DNA of 64,000 nt from Ectobacillus funiculus (lineage in GTDB: Bacteria; Bacillota; Bacilli; Bacillales; Bacillaceae_G). Every line of letters starts with the position of its first letter. Positions within the stretch are counted from its first letter, which is position 1. Position numbers and translations under genes: made by a program. The notes beneath the pieces are model-generated. The model searched no databases and had not been told where the DNA came from. It saw only the letters and a program-made list of their open reading frames with translations. Where the stretch lies: the NCBI RefSeq assembly GCF_042429435.1, contig NZ_JBHMAF010000189.1; one strand, 5' to 3'. Below, one piece after another: positions 1 to 8,873 of the stretch.

Positions 1-716
1 AGAAAAGCAATGATAGAAGCTAAAATCCCTACATAGAACAAAATAAAAATAGACATCGGAGTAAAGACAACATGGACATCCGGTCGATTTAACTCGAACA
101 TACTGAATGGAAGCAACATGACAGCCCCCATAAACGAGGTAATATACAATGTTGTCTGAGCTGGCAGTACCGTTGCATATTTTTTAACCACAACTGAGTA
201 CAAACTCCAGCAAACAACAGCAATTAAGACAAATAAGTCTCCTATATTAAACGAGAAAGCTTGTAATGCTCCTAAAGATCCTTTTGATAGGATAAAAATA
301 ATACCTGTAATAGATAAACTGATTCCTATTACTTGTACAAGTGTAAGTCGCTCCTTAAGAACAAAAATCGAAAAAATAGCAATAAATAATGGAGTGATTG
401 AATTCACAACAGCTGCATTAATAGACGTTGTAAAATGCAAAGAAAAATAAATGATAGTATTATATCCCGCGATACCTGTAGCCGTTAAAAGAAGCAGGAT
501 CCGCTTGTATCTCCATAAAATGTGCCAATCTGCTTTTAGACGCTTCACCATAAATGGTGTCAATATAAGGAAAGCGACTAACCATCTCAGTAATGAAAAT
601 GTAAATGGCGGAAAATAGTCTGCCCCAATCCGTCCTATTACAAAATTACCGCCCCATATTATATTCGCTAAAATCAAAAGGAAATATGCATATCTAGTTT
701 TTGCTATAGTTGCCAT
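1..716 (-). CDS. DMT-superfamily (EamA) transporter, 3' end cut off by window
   Basis: The minus-strand reading frame starts with ATG at 716 (MATIAKTRYAYFLLILANII) and is open to base 1, so about 238 residues are visible and the C-terminus is missing. The protein is almost entirely hydrophobic segments. It has the EamA-type beginning with a WGGNFV motif in the first helix, then a repeat of helices, the usual layout of ten-helix drug/metabolite exporters. A purine-rich AAGAGG lies about 14 bases before the ATG, so ribosome binding site spacing is only fair. The substrate cannot be predicted. It is divergent from the yhjC-yhjB pair and looks like a single gene. The family call is firm from the membrane pattern; the exact role is unknown. 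Confidence 0.8.
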   Translation of the reverse strand, partial: MATIAKTRYAYFLLILANIIWGGNFVIGRIGADYFPPFTFSLLRWLVAFLILTPFMVKRLKADWHILWRYKRILLLLTATGIAGYNTIIYFSLHFTTSINAAVVNSITPLFIAIFSIFVLKERLTLVQVIGISLSITGIIFILSKGSLGALQAFSFNIGDLFVLIAVVCWSLYSVVVKKYATVLPAQTTLYITSFMGAVMLLPFSMFELNRPDVHVVFTPMSIFILFYVGILASIIAF

Positions 717-1185
717 AAAAATAAAGTTAACCTCTTTTCTTTTATTATCTTGCAATCTCTTACTTCAGTCTAATCCGATGTCCATTTTACATTATAGGAA
801 AGCATAAATTTCCCCTTATTTTCCATCTTCTCCATGCTCATGATAGCAAACTAAATGAACCAAAAGCAATACATTATGTAATTTTAATAAAGTTTATTAA
901 ATATATCATAATCTAGATTACCTTATTCTAAAAATCTACTCATCGCTTATTCATATCAAACTCCCCCCTCTATTTATCCCTTTTTGTTCATATCGACTGA
1001 TTTTTCACGTTATTTAAGCATGAATCTTATAAATTTTCAAAATTTTACTTGTAATTAGATTCTATAATTGTTATTATGTTGAACATTGAAAGTTATTTAA
1101 TAATATTAATTATTCAGATAATAAGTCTCCTAGAATAATTATTTTATTATTAAGCCCAAGTATTTATCAAGCAGGAGGTTTTGAA
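717..1185. other. Intergenic region between divergent genes
   Basis: This AT-rich stretch separates the DMT transporter and the yhjC-like gene. It must hold both promoters, but no convincing -35/-10 pair, operator or RNA structure was recognised. A clear GCAGGAGG ribosome binding site for the downstream gene lies at about 1170-1178. No open frame with a good start was seen. Confidence 0.5.
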
Positions 1186-1389
1186 ATGAGTAAAAAATTT
1201 GCAGTATTTCTATTGGCGATTATTCCCCTTATTTCCCAGTTAGTGGTATTGCCCTTTGTAAATCGGATCGATCCTATTGTGTTAGGATTACCCTTTCTTC
1301 AATTTTGGTTATTTTTATGGATTATTTTAACACCTTTATGCACATTTGGAATTTATCGAATTCAAAAGTCGGAAGGGAGCATTGACTAA
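1186..1389 (+). CDS. yhjC: Small membrane protein, DUF3311 (YhjC-like)
   Basis: This 67-residue protein has two predicted membrane helices (about residues 5-25 and 35-58) with the short polar end typical of DUF3311 proteins. DUF3311 genes are regularly found directly before a sodium:solute symporter gene, as for B. subtilis yhjC with yhjB. Here the stop codon overlaps the start of the symporter gene by one base (TAATG), indicating translational coupling. The start follows a strong GCAGGAGG site. It is likely an accessory subunit of the symporter, but its biochemical role is not established. The symbol is assigned by size, context and family resemblance. Confidence 0.75.
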   Translation: MSKKFAVFLLAIIPLISQLVVLPFVNRIDPIVLGLPFLQFWLFLWIILTPLCTFGIYRIQKSEGSID

Positions 1390-2888
1390 TGCAAGGAAAT
1401 TTGACAGCTTTGTTGATTACTGTATGTATTGTCCTGATGGTCGTTTTAATTGGATTTTTAGCAGGACGAGATAAATCTGCGAGAAGTTCTGTAGAAGAAT
1501 GGTCTGTCGGCGGAAGACGCTTTGGCGGATTGCTAGTTTGGTTTTTGATAGGGGCTGATTTATATACAGCTTATACATTTTTAGGGTTAACAAGCTCAGC
1601 CTATGCAGGTGGGAGTCTTGCGTTCTTTGCAATTCCTTACTGCATCATCGCTTATTTTGTTTCTTACTTTTACCTTCCGAAACTATGGAAAGTAGCTAAC
1701 CGATATAAACTAACAACACTGGCTGATTATGCGAGAGAACGTTTTAATAGTAAACTCCTTTCCTCTCTGGTCGCTATTGTCGGTGTATTAATGCTTATCC
1801 CTTATATTGATTTACAGCTAGCTGGGATTCAAGATACGCTTCAAGTAGCTGGAACAGGTTATATTAATGTAAAAGTAGTCGTTATTACTTCATTCCTGTT
1901 AGTTGCACTTTATACATTTTTCAGTGGAATCAAAGGCCCTACCTATACAGCAATTATTAAAGATGTTCTCGTTTGGGTGATTATGTTATTCCTAGTAATT
2001 TCTTTGCCGATTATCCATTTTGGCGGCTGGAGTCCGATGATTGATACATTTGTTAAGGAATCACCGCAATTGCTGACGATCCCTGAATCGGGTCCAAAAG
2101 GTATTCCGTGGTTTATTACAGCATCTCTTGTTTCTGCCTTGGCATTATTTATGTGGGCACATGGAGCAACAGGGGTATTTACAGCCAAAAGTGCTGATGC
2201 AGTTCGCAAAAATGCCATGTTTCTGCCGTTATACAATATAGTTCTAATTTTGGTTATTTTCCTTGGATTCGTAGCTTACCATGTATTGCCTCAGGGAAGC
2301 GACCCGCGTTTTGCGTTATTAAATCTCATTCAGGTTTCCTACGGGGGTGTAGCACAAGGGTTAGCTTATGCAACAATTGCTTTGGCCTCCTTGATCCCTT
2401 GCTCCATTATGGCGATTGGTGCTTCCAACTTGTTTGCAAACAACATTTATCGTGATCTCATAAATCCAAGCGTAAATGGTACTAAATTAACGCTCGTAAC
2501 TCGTTCTATGGTATTTGTCGTAATCGGACTTGCGTTATTGTTTGGACTGTTATTCCCTTCAGCTCTAGTATCCTTGCAGCTTTTAGGTGTGTCAGGAATG
2601 GTTCAGATTTTTCCTGCTATTGTTGTTAGCTTGTTCTGGAAAAACCAAACGAAGGAAGCAACAATAATTGGACTGCTTATTGGCTTGACAACAACATTTA
2701 CTGTATACGGAACAGGCAGTTCATTTGGTATTTATGAAGGCTTCTGGGGATTAGCCGCGAACATGTTAACGATTGTTATTTTGAATCCTTTCTTCGCGGC
2801 AAAAGCAAAATATCAAACGAATGCTGTTAAAGAGTATCTTTTTAGCACATCAAAAAGCATTAAAACCAAAATCGGAAAGGGAGCATAA
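1389..2888 (+). CDS. yhjB: Sodium:solute symporter (YhjB/PanF-like)
   Basis: This 499-residue integral membrane protein of the SSS family has about 13 hydrophobic segments. The N-terminal region carries the family pattern with SVGGRRFGG before the second helix and GADLYTAYTFLG, and a conserved YKLTTLADYARERF loop at about residues 105-120. Members import organic solutes with Na+; the pantothenate carrier PanF is the closest well-known relative type, but the substrate here is not predictable. The gene is coupled to the preceding DUF3311 gene with a one-base overlap, so the two form an operon. Length is normal for the family. No clear terminator was seen after it, so read-through into the next small gene is possible. 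Confidence 0.88.
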   Translation: MQGNLTALLITVCIVLMVVLIGFLAGRDKSARSSVEEWSVGGRRFGGLLVWFLIGADLYTAYTFLGLTSSAYAGGSLAFFAIPYCIIAYFVSYFYLPKLWKVANRYKLTTLADYARERFNSKLLSSLVAIVGVLMLIPYIDLQLAGIQDTLQVAGTGYINVKVVVITSFLLVALYTFFSGIKGPTYTAIIKDVLVWVIMLFLVISLPIIHFGGWSPMIDTFVKESPQLLTIPESGPKGIPWFITASLVSALALFMWAHGATGVFTAKSADAVRKNAMFLPLYNIVLILVIFLGFVAYHVLPQGSDPRFALLNLIQVSYGGVAQGLAYATIALASLIPCSIMAIGASNLFANNIYRDLINPSVNGTKLTLVTRSMVFVVIGLALLFGLLFPSALVSLQLLGVSGMVQIFPAIVVSLFWKNQTKEATIIGLLIGLTTTFTVYGTGSSFGIYEGFWGLAANMLTIVILNPFFAAKAKYQTNAVKEYLFSTSKSIKTKIGKGA

Positions 2889-2980
2889 CTACGTGTTTGC
2901 TCCCTAATGAATACCTCCGTGAATAAGGTTGAAAATAAATGGAAACATAATACAAAAAAGTGAGGAGGGCAAGGATACAT

Positions 2981-3187
2981 ATGGGAAGAGAAGCTTCCAT
3001 TGCACCAAACTATAAAATTTTGGCTTACTTAACAGCAAATGAAAATCGAAAGGTTACAGGAGCTCCTTTGTTTATGACCTTAAAGGATGAGAAAGAGCTT
3101 AAGGAAACAACCGCAGATCTTGCACATGCATTAAAAGCTGATGTTGTTAAATTAAAAAACAATGACTACTTGATTATCCAAGCTTGA
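2981..3187 (+). CDS. Small conserved protein of unknown function (68 aa)
   Basis: The ATG at 2981 is preceded by TGAGGAGGGCAAGG, an excellent ribosome binding site. This start is preferred over the in-frame GTG at 2960, which lies upstream of that site. The protein begins MGREASIAPNYKILAYLTA and ends with DVVKLKNNDYLIIQA; it is soluble and mixed alpha/beta with no signal peptide. It resembles short Bacillus sporulation-associated proteins of the YphE size class, but this is recollection and not a checked match. It follows the symporter gene by 92 bases in the same direction. Function is not assigned. Confidence 0.65.
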   Translation: MGREASIAPNYKILAYLTANENRKVTGAPLFMTLKDEKELKETTADLAHALKADVVKLKNNDYLIIQA

Positions 3188-3321
3188 GAGCGGTGATTCA
3201 GAACAAGAAGCCTACATATTCTTGTATCCTGCCTCATAAAATGGACAAGGAAGGCAAGCATTTAGGGAGGAATGAATGTGGAGGGTATACATGCTCAGCT
3301 GAGGAATCGTTTTAGTTTACT

Positions 3322-3939
3322 ATGAAGAGAACCTTATTAACTTATGCTTGCACAGTATTTGGCGCCTTTTTACAAGGCATGTCCATGTCCCTGTTTTTGT
3401 TTCCACACTCTATCCCTTCCGGAGGAGCAGCAGGATTAGCACTTCTGATGAATCACTGGTTTCATTTATCCCTTGGTTTTTCGTTATGGTTAGCCAATAT
3501 TGTGTTTTTATTTTTCGCTTTAAACTATTTTGGATATTCATGGACGATTCGCACTATTATTTCAGTTGCAACTACCTCAACAACTATTAGTATCCTAACT
3601 CCCATGATTGCTCTTCCCCATGTACATATTGCGCTAGATATTTTGGGAGGAAGCATTCTGTTTGGTATTGGTGTAGGTTTACTCATTCGGGTGGGATCCT
3701 CAAGCGGCGGTATGGTCATCCCGGCACTCATGATTGCCTCCTATAAAAATTGGAGTCCTGGAAAGGTTATGATGGGCATCAATCTTTTAATTTTTCTATT
3801 AACCGCCCTTGTTATAGATTATAAAATTGTGATTTACGCGATAATTTGCCAGCTGTTATCGACTAATATCATCGATTTTATTTACGCCTTTAAATTTCAA
3901 AGAATCGGTCCCTTCTCTGCAAATTTACGAAAAAAATGA
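3322..3939 (+). CDS. YitT/YczE-family membrane protein, YitE-like
   Basis: This 205-residue protein has five or six membrane helices with the YitT family signature FPHSIPSGGAAGLALL at about residues 27-42 and GSSSGGMVIPALMI at about 126-139. It lacks the C-terminal DUF2179 domain of full-length YitT proteins, matching the short YitE type. In B. subtilis yitE sits in the yitA-yitG region with the phosphosulfolactate genes; here it is convergent with cysC-sat next to comA, so the same theme is kept. The ATG at 3322 has no good ribosome binding site. A short frame at 3272-3325 ends in an overlapping TGA (CTATGAAG) and may couple translation. Substrate unknown. Confidence 0.75.
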   Translation: MKRTLLTYACTVFGAFLQGMSMSLFLFPHSIPSGGAAGLALLMNHWFHLSLGFSLWLANIVFLFFALNYFGYSWTIRTIISVATTSTTISILTPMIALPHVHIALDILGGSILFGIGVGLLIRVGSSSGGMVIPALMIASYKNWSPGKVMMGINLLIFLLTALVIDYKIVIYAIICQLLSTNIIDFIYAFKFQRIGPFSANLRKK

Positions 3940-3972
3940 GAAGACCCTGATTAAAGGATCTTCTTTTCTTCT
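3936..3972. terminator. Imperfect hairpin between convergent genes
   Basis: Around 3938-3965 the arms AGAAGACCC and GGATCTTCT pair imperfectly and are followed by TTTTCT. The position, between the ends of the YitE-like gene and cysC, suits a bidirectional terminator. The stem has mismatches, so this is a weak call. Confidence 0.4.
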
Positions 3973-4541
3973 AGAAAAGATATTATTTTTGTTACGGACT
4001 GCTCAATTGTTACTTTATGGGTTTCGATGATTACTTCTGGTTTATACGGAATCTCATAGGGAGAATCAATTCCCGTAAAATCAGGAATTTCTCCTTTCCT
4101 TGCTTTTTTATATAAACCTTTCGGGTCTCGATTTTCACAAACTTGAATAGGACATTTTAAAAAGATCTCAATAAATTCATCTTTTTCAAACATGCTTCGT
4201 ACTAGATCTCGATCCTCAACAAAAGGAGAGATAAAAGCTGAGGAAACAATTTGACCGCTATCCACAAATAACTTTGCCACTTCCCCGATTCTGCGGATAT
4301 TTTCTTTTCGATCCTGAGCGCCAAAACGTAAATCGCTATTTAATCCATGGCGGATATTGTCCCCATCTAAAACATAACTCCTAAAGCCTCGTTTAAACAA
4401 TTCATGGTCTACTGCATTTGCTAAGGTTGATTTCCCTGATCCCGATAGCCCTGTAAACCAAAGCACACAGCTTTTATGGCCATTCATAAGCTGGCGGCTT
4501 TTTTTGGTGATAGTTGAATGATGCCAAATAATGTTGCTCAT
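3951..4541 (-). CDS. cysC: Adenylylsulfate kinase
   Basis: This enzyme phosphorylates adenylylsulfate (APS) to PAPS using ATP in the cytoplasm. The 196-residue protein has the P-loop GLSGSGKSTLA at about residues 31-41, the conserved DGDNIRHGLN APS-binding stretch and FISPF, and ends normally for the family. It starts 21 bases after the sat stop codon, so the two form an operon that makes PAPS from sulfate. In B. subtilis cysC belongs to the cysH operon; here it lies with comA, which suggests the PAPS supplies sulfite for sulfolactate. No PAPS reductase gene (cysH or yitB type) is present in the window, so that step must come from elsewhere. Confidence 0.95.
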   Translation of the reverse strand: MSNIIWHHSTITKKSRQLMNGHKSCVLWFTGLSGSGKSTLANAVDHELFKRGFRSYVLDGDNIRHGLNSDLRFGAQDRKENIRRIGEVAKLFVDSGQIVSSAFISPFVEDRDLVRSMFEKDEFIEIFLKCPIQVCENRDPKGLYKKARKGEIPDFTGIDSPYEIPYKPEVIIETHKVTIEQSVTKIISFLEEKKIL

Positions 4542-4562
4542 TTCCCCACTTCCTATGTCCTT

Positions 4563-5717
4563 TTAGTTGCTTGTATCGGTCTCTTTCATGCCTTGAATGA
4601 GAATTTCCACTACCTCTGGACGACTAAATTCTTTAGGAGGCCGTTCTCCGTTTTTCAACATTTCTCTCACTTTTGTTCCTGATAAAATAACATGATCCTC
4701 CGAATCATGAGGACACGTTTTGGAGGATGCCATATTTTCGCACTTGTTACAATAAAAGCTATGTTCAAAAAATAATGGTTTAATTCCTAATTCATCTTCT
4801 GTAAAATTGTCAAAGATTTTTTGGGCATCATAAGTTCCGTAATAATCGCCTACTCCCGCATGGTCCCTTCCGACAATAAAGTGCGTACACCCAAAATTTT
4901 TACGTACGATTGCATGGAAAATAGCCTCCCTAGGTCCCGCATAGCGCATGGCTGCTGGAAAAACAGATAAAAATACGCGGTCCTGCGGATAGTAATTTTT
5001 AAGTAAGGCCTGATAGCTTTTCATTCGAATGTCACTTGGAATATCATCTGATTTTGTTTCTCCTACGAGTGGATTTAAAAACAAACCGTCTACAATTTCT
5101 AGGGCTGCTTTTTGAATATATTCATGTGCCCGATGAACAGGATTGCGAGTTTGGAAACCAACGATTGTACTCCAACCTAACGTTTTAAACATTTCCCTTG
5201 TTTCATGAGGATCTAAGTAATAAGAGGCAAACTTGCTTTTTTTGGGTCTTTTTACAAGAGTAATAGGGCCGGCTATATACACATCAGATCGGCCAAATAG
5301 CTTGCTTACACCTGCGTGGTCCATATCCATCGTTCTATACACCATCTCAGCTTCTACACGCTTATCAGGCAAAAACTTTTCCTGTACATCCATTACACCA
5401 TAGATTTTACCTTTGTGAACAAGATTGATCGTTTCACCTATATTAAGTTCTGTCGCTTTCTCATGATCGACCGCCAATGTAATCGGTAAAGACCAAGGAA
5501 GTCCATTTGCCAGTCTCATATTTTGAACAACAGAGTCATAATCTGCTTTCCCCATAAATCCTTCTAATGGACTATAACCTCCATTTGCGATTAACTCTAA
5601 ATCACTTAGCTCTGCATAATCTAGTTCAACTGTAGGTAGCGATAGAGAAAAATCTTCCATAGAATCCAAGCTCGCTCGATTCACTAATTTTCCGCCATGC
5701 GGCATATTTTGGCTCAC
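4563..5717 (-). CDS. sat: Sulfate adenylyltransferase (ATP sulfurylase)
   Basis: This enzyme makes adenylylsulfate and pyrophosphate from sulfate and ATP, the first step of sulfate activation. The 384-residue protein contains the nucleotide-binding motif QTRNPVHRAHEY at about residues 195-206 and GRDHAGVGDYYGTYDAQ at about 283-299. A four-cysteine group (CNKC and, after ten residues, C) near 325-340 is typical of the bacterial monomeric form. Length is standard. It is followed by cysC with 21 bases between and preceded by the histidine phosphatase gene with about 170 bases between. A second sat may exist elsewhere, since B. subtilis has sat and yitA; the comA neighbourhood makes the yitA role more likely here. 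Confidence 0.95.
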   Translation of the reverse strand: MSQNMPHGGKLVNRASLDSMEDFSLSLPTVELDYAELSDLELIANGGYSPLEGFMGKADYDSVVQNMRLANGLPWSLPITLAVDHEKATELNIGETINLVHKGKIYGVMDVQEKFLPDKRVEAEMVYRTMDMDHAGVSKLFGRSDVYIAGPITLVKRPKKSKFASYYLDPHETREMFKTLGWSTIVGFQTRNPVHRAHEYIQKAALEIVDGLFLNPLVGETKSDDIPSDIRMKSYQALLKNYYPQDRVFLSVFPAAMRYAGPREAIFHAIVRKNFGCTHFIVGRDHAGVGDYYGTYDAQKIFDNFTEDELGIKPLFFEHSFYCNKCENMASSKTCPHDSEDHVILSGTKVREMLKNGERPPKEFSRPEVVEILIQGMKETDTSN

Positions 5718-5886
5718 AATGTTTCCTCCCCAAACTAACTTTTCTTGGCTTGGTGGCGTCCATACTCTGTTTGAGAATAATTTGCCTATCAGCCTGTGCG
5801 AAAGTTTTCTTCTTTAAAAATACGATTGTTATAGAGAGTGCAACTGGTTTCCCCCATACGTTAACCTGTTACATCATGCTCCGTTC

Positions 5887-6435
5887 TCATCTCGATTCTT
5901 TTCTAGAAGCCATTGATAATGTAATACATTCATTGTTACCAACAGTAACTTTGTTCATATAGTTAACATGCCCGTATTGCGAATACGATAGAATCGCTCG
6001 GATCCATGAGCCATGCCCAAACACTAACAAATTCTCATAATCCTTATATTTATCTAAAAATAAAACAATTCGTTTTTCTAAGTTCTGAATGCTTTCTCCT
6101 AAAACCAACTCTTTTGGATTTTCTATCCATTTCTCTCCATATACTTCAATGAGTCTTTCCTTCGGCTGCCCTTCAAAGGGACCGAAATCTAATTCGTCTA
6201 ATAAACCTTCTGTTTCTGCTTGATAACCATATAGCTGTGCAGTTTGATGGGTTCGTTTTAATGTACTCGCTAATACTAAATCAAATGGGAGCAACTTTTT
6301 TAGGAGCTGCTGATTCTCAGCAATGCCTTTATGAAAATCCTCTGTAAGCAGGGCTAATTCGATATTTCTTCTGCCTTGAAGCCATGTTTTCTGATTCCAT
6401 TTTGTCGGAAGATGTCTAATTAAGGTAATTGGCAT
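5887..6435 (-). CDS. Histidine phosphatase family protein (phosphoglycerate mutase-like)
   Basis: This 182-residue protein has the hallmark LIRHLPT near residues 4-10 (RH motif carrying the phospho-accepting histidine). It also has QGRRNIEL, a second arginine in STLKRTHQTA, the acid glutamate region LDFGPFEGQ and the second catalytic histidine in VFGHGSWIRA. All core catalytic residues are present, so it should be an active phosphomonoesterase. Its start overlaps the end of the comA gene by 16 bases, with GGAGGAGC as ribosome binding site, so the two are translationally coupled. In B. subtilis the equivalent place holds ComB-type phosphosulfolactate phosphatase (YitC), which is not seen here. 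By context it may dephosphorylate 2-phosphosulfolactate; this is inference. Confidence 0.88.
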   Translation of the reverse strand: MPITLIRHLPTKWNQKTWLQGRRNIELALLTEDFHKGIAENQQLLKKLLPFDLVLASTLKRTHQTAQLYGYQAETEGLLDELDFGPFEGQPKERLIEVYGEKWIENPKELVLGESIQNLEKRIVLFLDKYKDYENLLVFGHGSWIRAILSYSQYGHVNYMNKVTVGNNECITLSMASRKESR

Positions 6436-7187
6436 TCGTGCTCCTCCAAATAAAATGTTTCACTTCTCAATCCGCAGCGCTGAGCCTCTAACGCTAATAC
6501 ATCCTGTAATTTCACATTCGCTAAATTCACGTTTGGACCAACTTCTCTAATAAAATACATTTGGTGTTTAGAGGTAGGGGCTTCGAAGATGATTTTTTTA
6601 CTATCGATTGCTTGGATTAATTGTTGGATCAAATCAGATTTAATACTGCCGCATTTTTCATAAATACCGGCAGTACCTGAATCCCTGCCTTCTGTAAGAA
6701 CATAATCGCATCCTGCGTCTAAAAAAAGCTGTATCTCTTCTACCCATTCAGAAATGGACATTTCCTGATTTGGATCCTTTGAGCCAACCTCCCCTACCAC
6801 ATGAAAATCTTTTTTTAAATGAGAAACAAGCTGAAGGCGTTCCTGAAGAGGTATGTCTAACGTTCCATTTGAAATTTCCACCCATTCAATTCCCAGGTCG
6901 CGCAAATATGTTAGGTATTCGGGAATTTTATTTTGATAATAGCATTTTTCAAAAAGTGTTCCCCCGCAATATGGTGTAATATGATGTTCTTTGTACAAAT
7001 CAATTTTTTTCTTTAAGTTGGGGGTCACATAGGCCGAGCCAATTGCGATTTTAGCAATATCAATAATATGACTGTAATCGGACAAAATATTTTTCAGTTC
7101 TCCCATAGATACTCCGAAATCGGCAACTGAAGTCAAGCCATATGTTCTAGTTCTTGTTGTCCTCTTCGGCAATCGTAAAAAATCCAT
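6420..7187 (-). CDS. comA: Phosphosulfolactate synthase (ComA/YitD)
   Basis: This enzyme joins sulfite to phosphoenolpyruvate to give 2-phospho-3-sulfolactate, an early coenzyme M step in archaea and the route to the spore solute sulfolactate in bacilli. The 255-residue protein shows the ComA pattern: an N-terminal KRTTRTRTYGLTSVADFG, the ITPYCGGTLFE loop, WVEISNGTLDIP, VGEVGSKDP, and DYVLTEGRDSGTAGIY followed by IIFEAPTSKHQ. The ATG at 7187 is chosen because AGGAGG lies nine bases upstream. The phosphatase gene overlaps its end by 16 bases, and sat and cysC follow, so the cluster can be read as a sulfate-to-sulfolactate module lacking a reductase. Confidence 0.92.
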   Translation of the reverse strand: MDFLRLPKRTTRTRTYGLTSVADFGVSMGELKNILSDYSHIIDIAKIAIGSAYVTPNLKKKIDLYKEHHITPYCGGTLFEKCYYQNKIPEYLTYLRDLGIEWVEISNGTLDIPLQERLQLVSHLKKDFHVVGEVGSKDPNQEMSISEWVEEIQLFLDAGCDYVLTEGRDSGTAGIYEKCGSIKSDLIQQLIQAIDSKKIIFEAPTSKHQMYFIREVGPNVNLANVKLQDVLALEAQRCGLRSETFYLEEHECQLP

Positions 7188-7205
7188 CAAAAAACGCCTC
7201 CTTTT

Positions 7206-7475
7206 TTACACTGCAGGAAAGTGCAAATTTCCAGCTAGAGGCCATTCGACATAGCCGGAAATTTTGGAATACAGTGTAAGGGCAACTACGCCTCTGTCTT
7301 CACCCAAGAGCAGGGCTCGCCAATCGGCGAGTTTTCTTTACACTGTAGGAAAGTATAAATTTCCGGCTAGAAGTGAATTTGACGTAGTCAGAAATTTTAG
7401 AAATACAGTGTAAGGGCAACTACACCTCTGTCTTCGCCCAAGAACAGGGCTCGCCAATCGGCGAGTTTTCTTTAC
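7206..7475 (+). repeat. Two tandem copies of a dispersed two-hairpin repeat
   Basis: Two head-to-tail copies (about 7206-7336 and 7337-7475) of the repeat family found throughout this window. Each begins with TTACACTG(C/T)A, whose inverted partner TACAGTGTAA lies about 70 bases on. The inner arms read AAATTTCC(A/G)GCTAG and GGAAATTT. A tail follows with CTACGCCTCTGTCTTCGCCC and the palindrome CTCGCCAATCGGCGAG. The copies lie between the divergent starts of comA and the MFS gene, so either promoter could be affected. The rest of 7188-7611 holds only the MFS ribosome binding site AGGGGG. Confidence 0.88.
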
Positions 7476-7611
7476 GATACATTATTCAAAAATTGGGTGA
7501 ATGTGTAAATATTAGGCATTTTTCTTATAAATTGGGTGTTTGCCTTGCATAAACTATTATCTTCCTTCAAACAATAGAAAAGCTAATTCCAACAGTTAGG
7601 GGGTACATGCA

Positions 7612-8859
7612 TTGCCAAAGCAAAAGCATAAAGGTATGACGATTTTTGCTATCGGTTCAATCCCGATGATCCTTGTTCTGGGTAATTCGATGTTGATTCC
7701 AGTTCTTCCGGAAATGAAAACAGAACTCGGTATTTCTCATTTCAAAGTCAGCCTAATTATTTCAGTGTTTTCGATTGCCGCTGCGATATCCATTCCTGTT
7801 TTAGGATATTTATCTGACCGTTTTTCACGGAAGGCTGTGATTATCCCATCCCTCATTTTATATGGAAGCGGCGGACTTCTGGCAGGTGCAGCCGCTGCAT
7901 GGTTTTCTAATGCCTATATGTGGATTATTGTAGGTAGGGTTTTGCAAGGGGCTGGAGCTGCTGGAACAGCACCGATTGCAATGGCATTAACAGGAGATTT
8001 ATTTAAGGGAGGAGAACAAAGCCGTGTTTTAGGCTTAGTTGAGGCTTCTAACGGCTTCGGAAAAGTTATTAGTCCCATTATCGGTTCTCTATTAGCTATT
8101 CTCTTCTGGTATGCTGCATTTTTTGCTTTCCCAATTTTCTGTTTAATTTCTGTCCTATTAACAATATTTTTTGTTAAGGAGAAAAAGGAAAAACATGCAC
8201 ATCATACACCTGTAGGGAAATATACAAAAGGTCTTATATCTGTTTTTAAAACCGAAGGGCGTTGGTTATTTGCTGCCTATTTGACCGGTGCAACTTGCTT
8301 ATTTACTTTATTTGGAATATTGTTTTATATTTCCAATATCCTTGAAAAGGATCATGGCATTAACGGTGTCTTAAAAGGGTGTATCTTGGCTATTCCTCTT
8401 TTATTTATGACAACTACTTCGTATATAACCGGCAGTAAAATTGGAAAAAGAATGTCCCTAATGAAAACCTTGATTATTTTGGGTTTGTTGCTTATGACTG
8501 CTTCTTTTTCCGCACTAGTGTTGTTTAAAAATTTAATTCCTTTTTTTAGCGTGCTTGTGATTAGCAGTATCGGCACCGGGCTTGTACTTCCTTGTATTAA
8601 CAGCTTTATTACCGGTTCAGTTCCTGCTGATCGAAGAGGCTTCGTGACAGCTTTATACGGATCTGTTCGATTTTTAGGAGTTGCCATCGGTCCTCCTATT
8701 TACAGCGCTTTAATGGCATGGTCTCGCACAGGCATGTTCCTCGTAACGGCTGGCCTTACGTTATTTGCTGGCTTGCTCTGTATGATGCTCATCCATATAA
8801 AGAAGAAGGATCCATCGAAAGAAAGTGATACTCTGTTTGAGAAATTACAGCTTACATAA
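7612..8859 (+). CDS. MFS transporter, drug-efflux type (YitG-like)
   Basis: This 415-residue protein has twelve predicted membrane helices. The MFS motif between helices 2 and 3 reads GYLSDRFSRK at about residues 65-74, and GRVLQGAGAAG in helix 4 is typical of drug:H+ antiporters. The start is TTG at 7612, eight bases after AGGGGG; a nearby ATG is out of frame. It is followed after 14 bases by the YIEGIA capping gene, so it heads that operon. B. subtilis has an MFS gene (yitG) at the end of its sulfolactate cluster, and the neighbouring comA makes this a likely counterpart, but the substrate is unknown. Confidence 0.85.
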   Translation: MPKQKHKGMTIFAIGSIPMILVLGNSMLIPVLPEMKTELGISHFKVSLIISVFSIAAAISIPVLGYLSDRFSRKAVIIPSLILYGSGGLLAGAAAAWFSNAYMWIIVGRVLQGAGAAGTAPIAMALTGDLFKGGEQSRVLGLVEASNGFGKVISPIIGSLLAILFWYAAFFAFPIFCLISVLLTIFFVKEKKEKHAHHTPVGKYTKGLISVFKTEGRWLFAAYLTGATCLFTLFGILFYISNILEKDHGINGVLKGCILAIPLLFMTTTSYITGSKIGKRMSLMKTLIILGLLLMTASFSALVLFKNLIPFFSVLVISSIGTGLVLPCINSFITGSVPADRRGFVTALYGSVRFLGVAIGPPIYSALMAWSRTGMFLVTAGLTLFAGLLCMMLIHIKKKDPSKESDTLFEKLQLT

Positions 8860-8873
8860 AGGAGTAGATCGAA

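Noticed and set aside
7206..7475. Repeat hairpins as simple terminators or a CRISPR array
   Set aside because: The units are about 130 bases long, dispersed, without spacers of constant length and without cas genes, and several lie upstream of genes in divergent regions.
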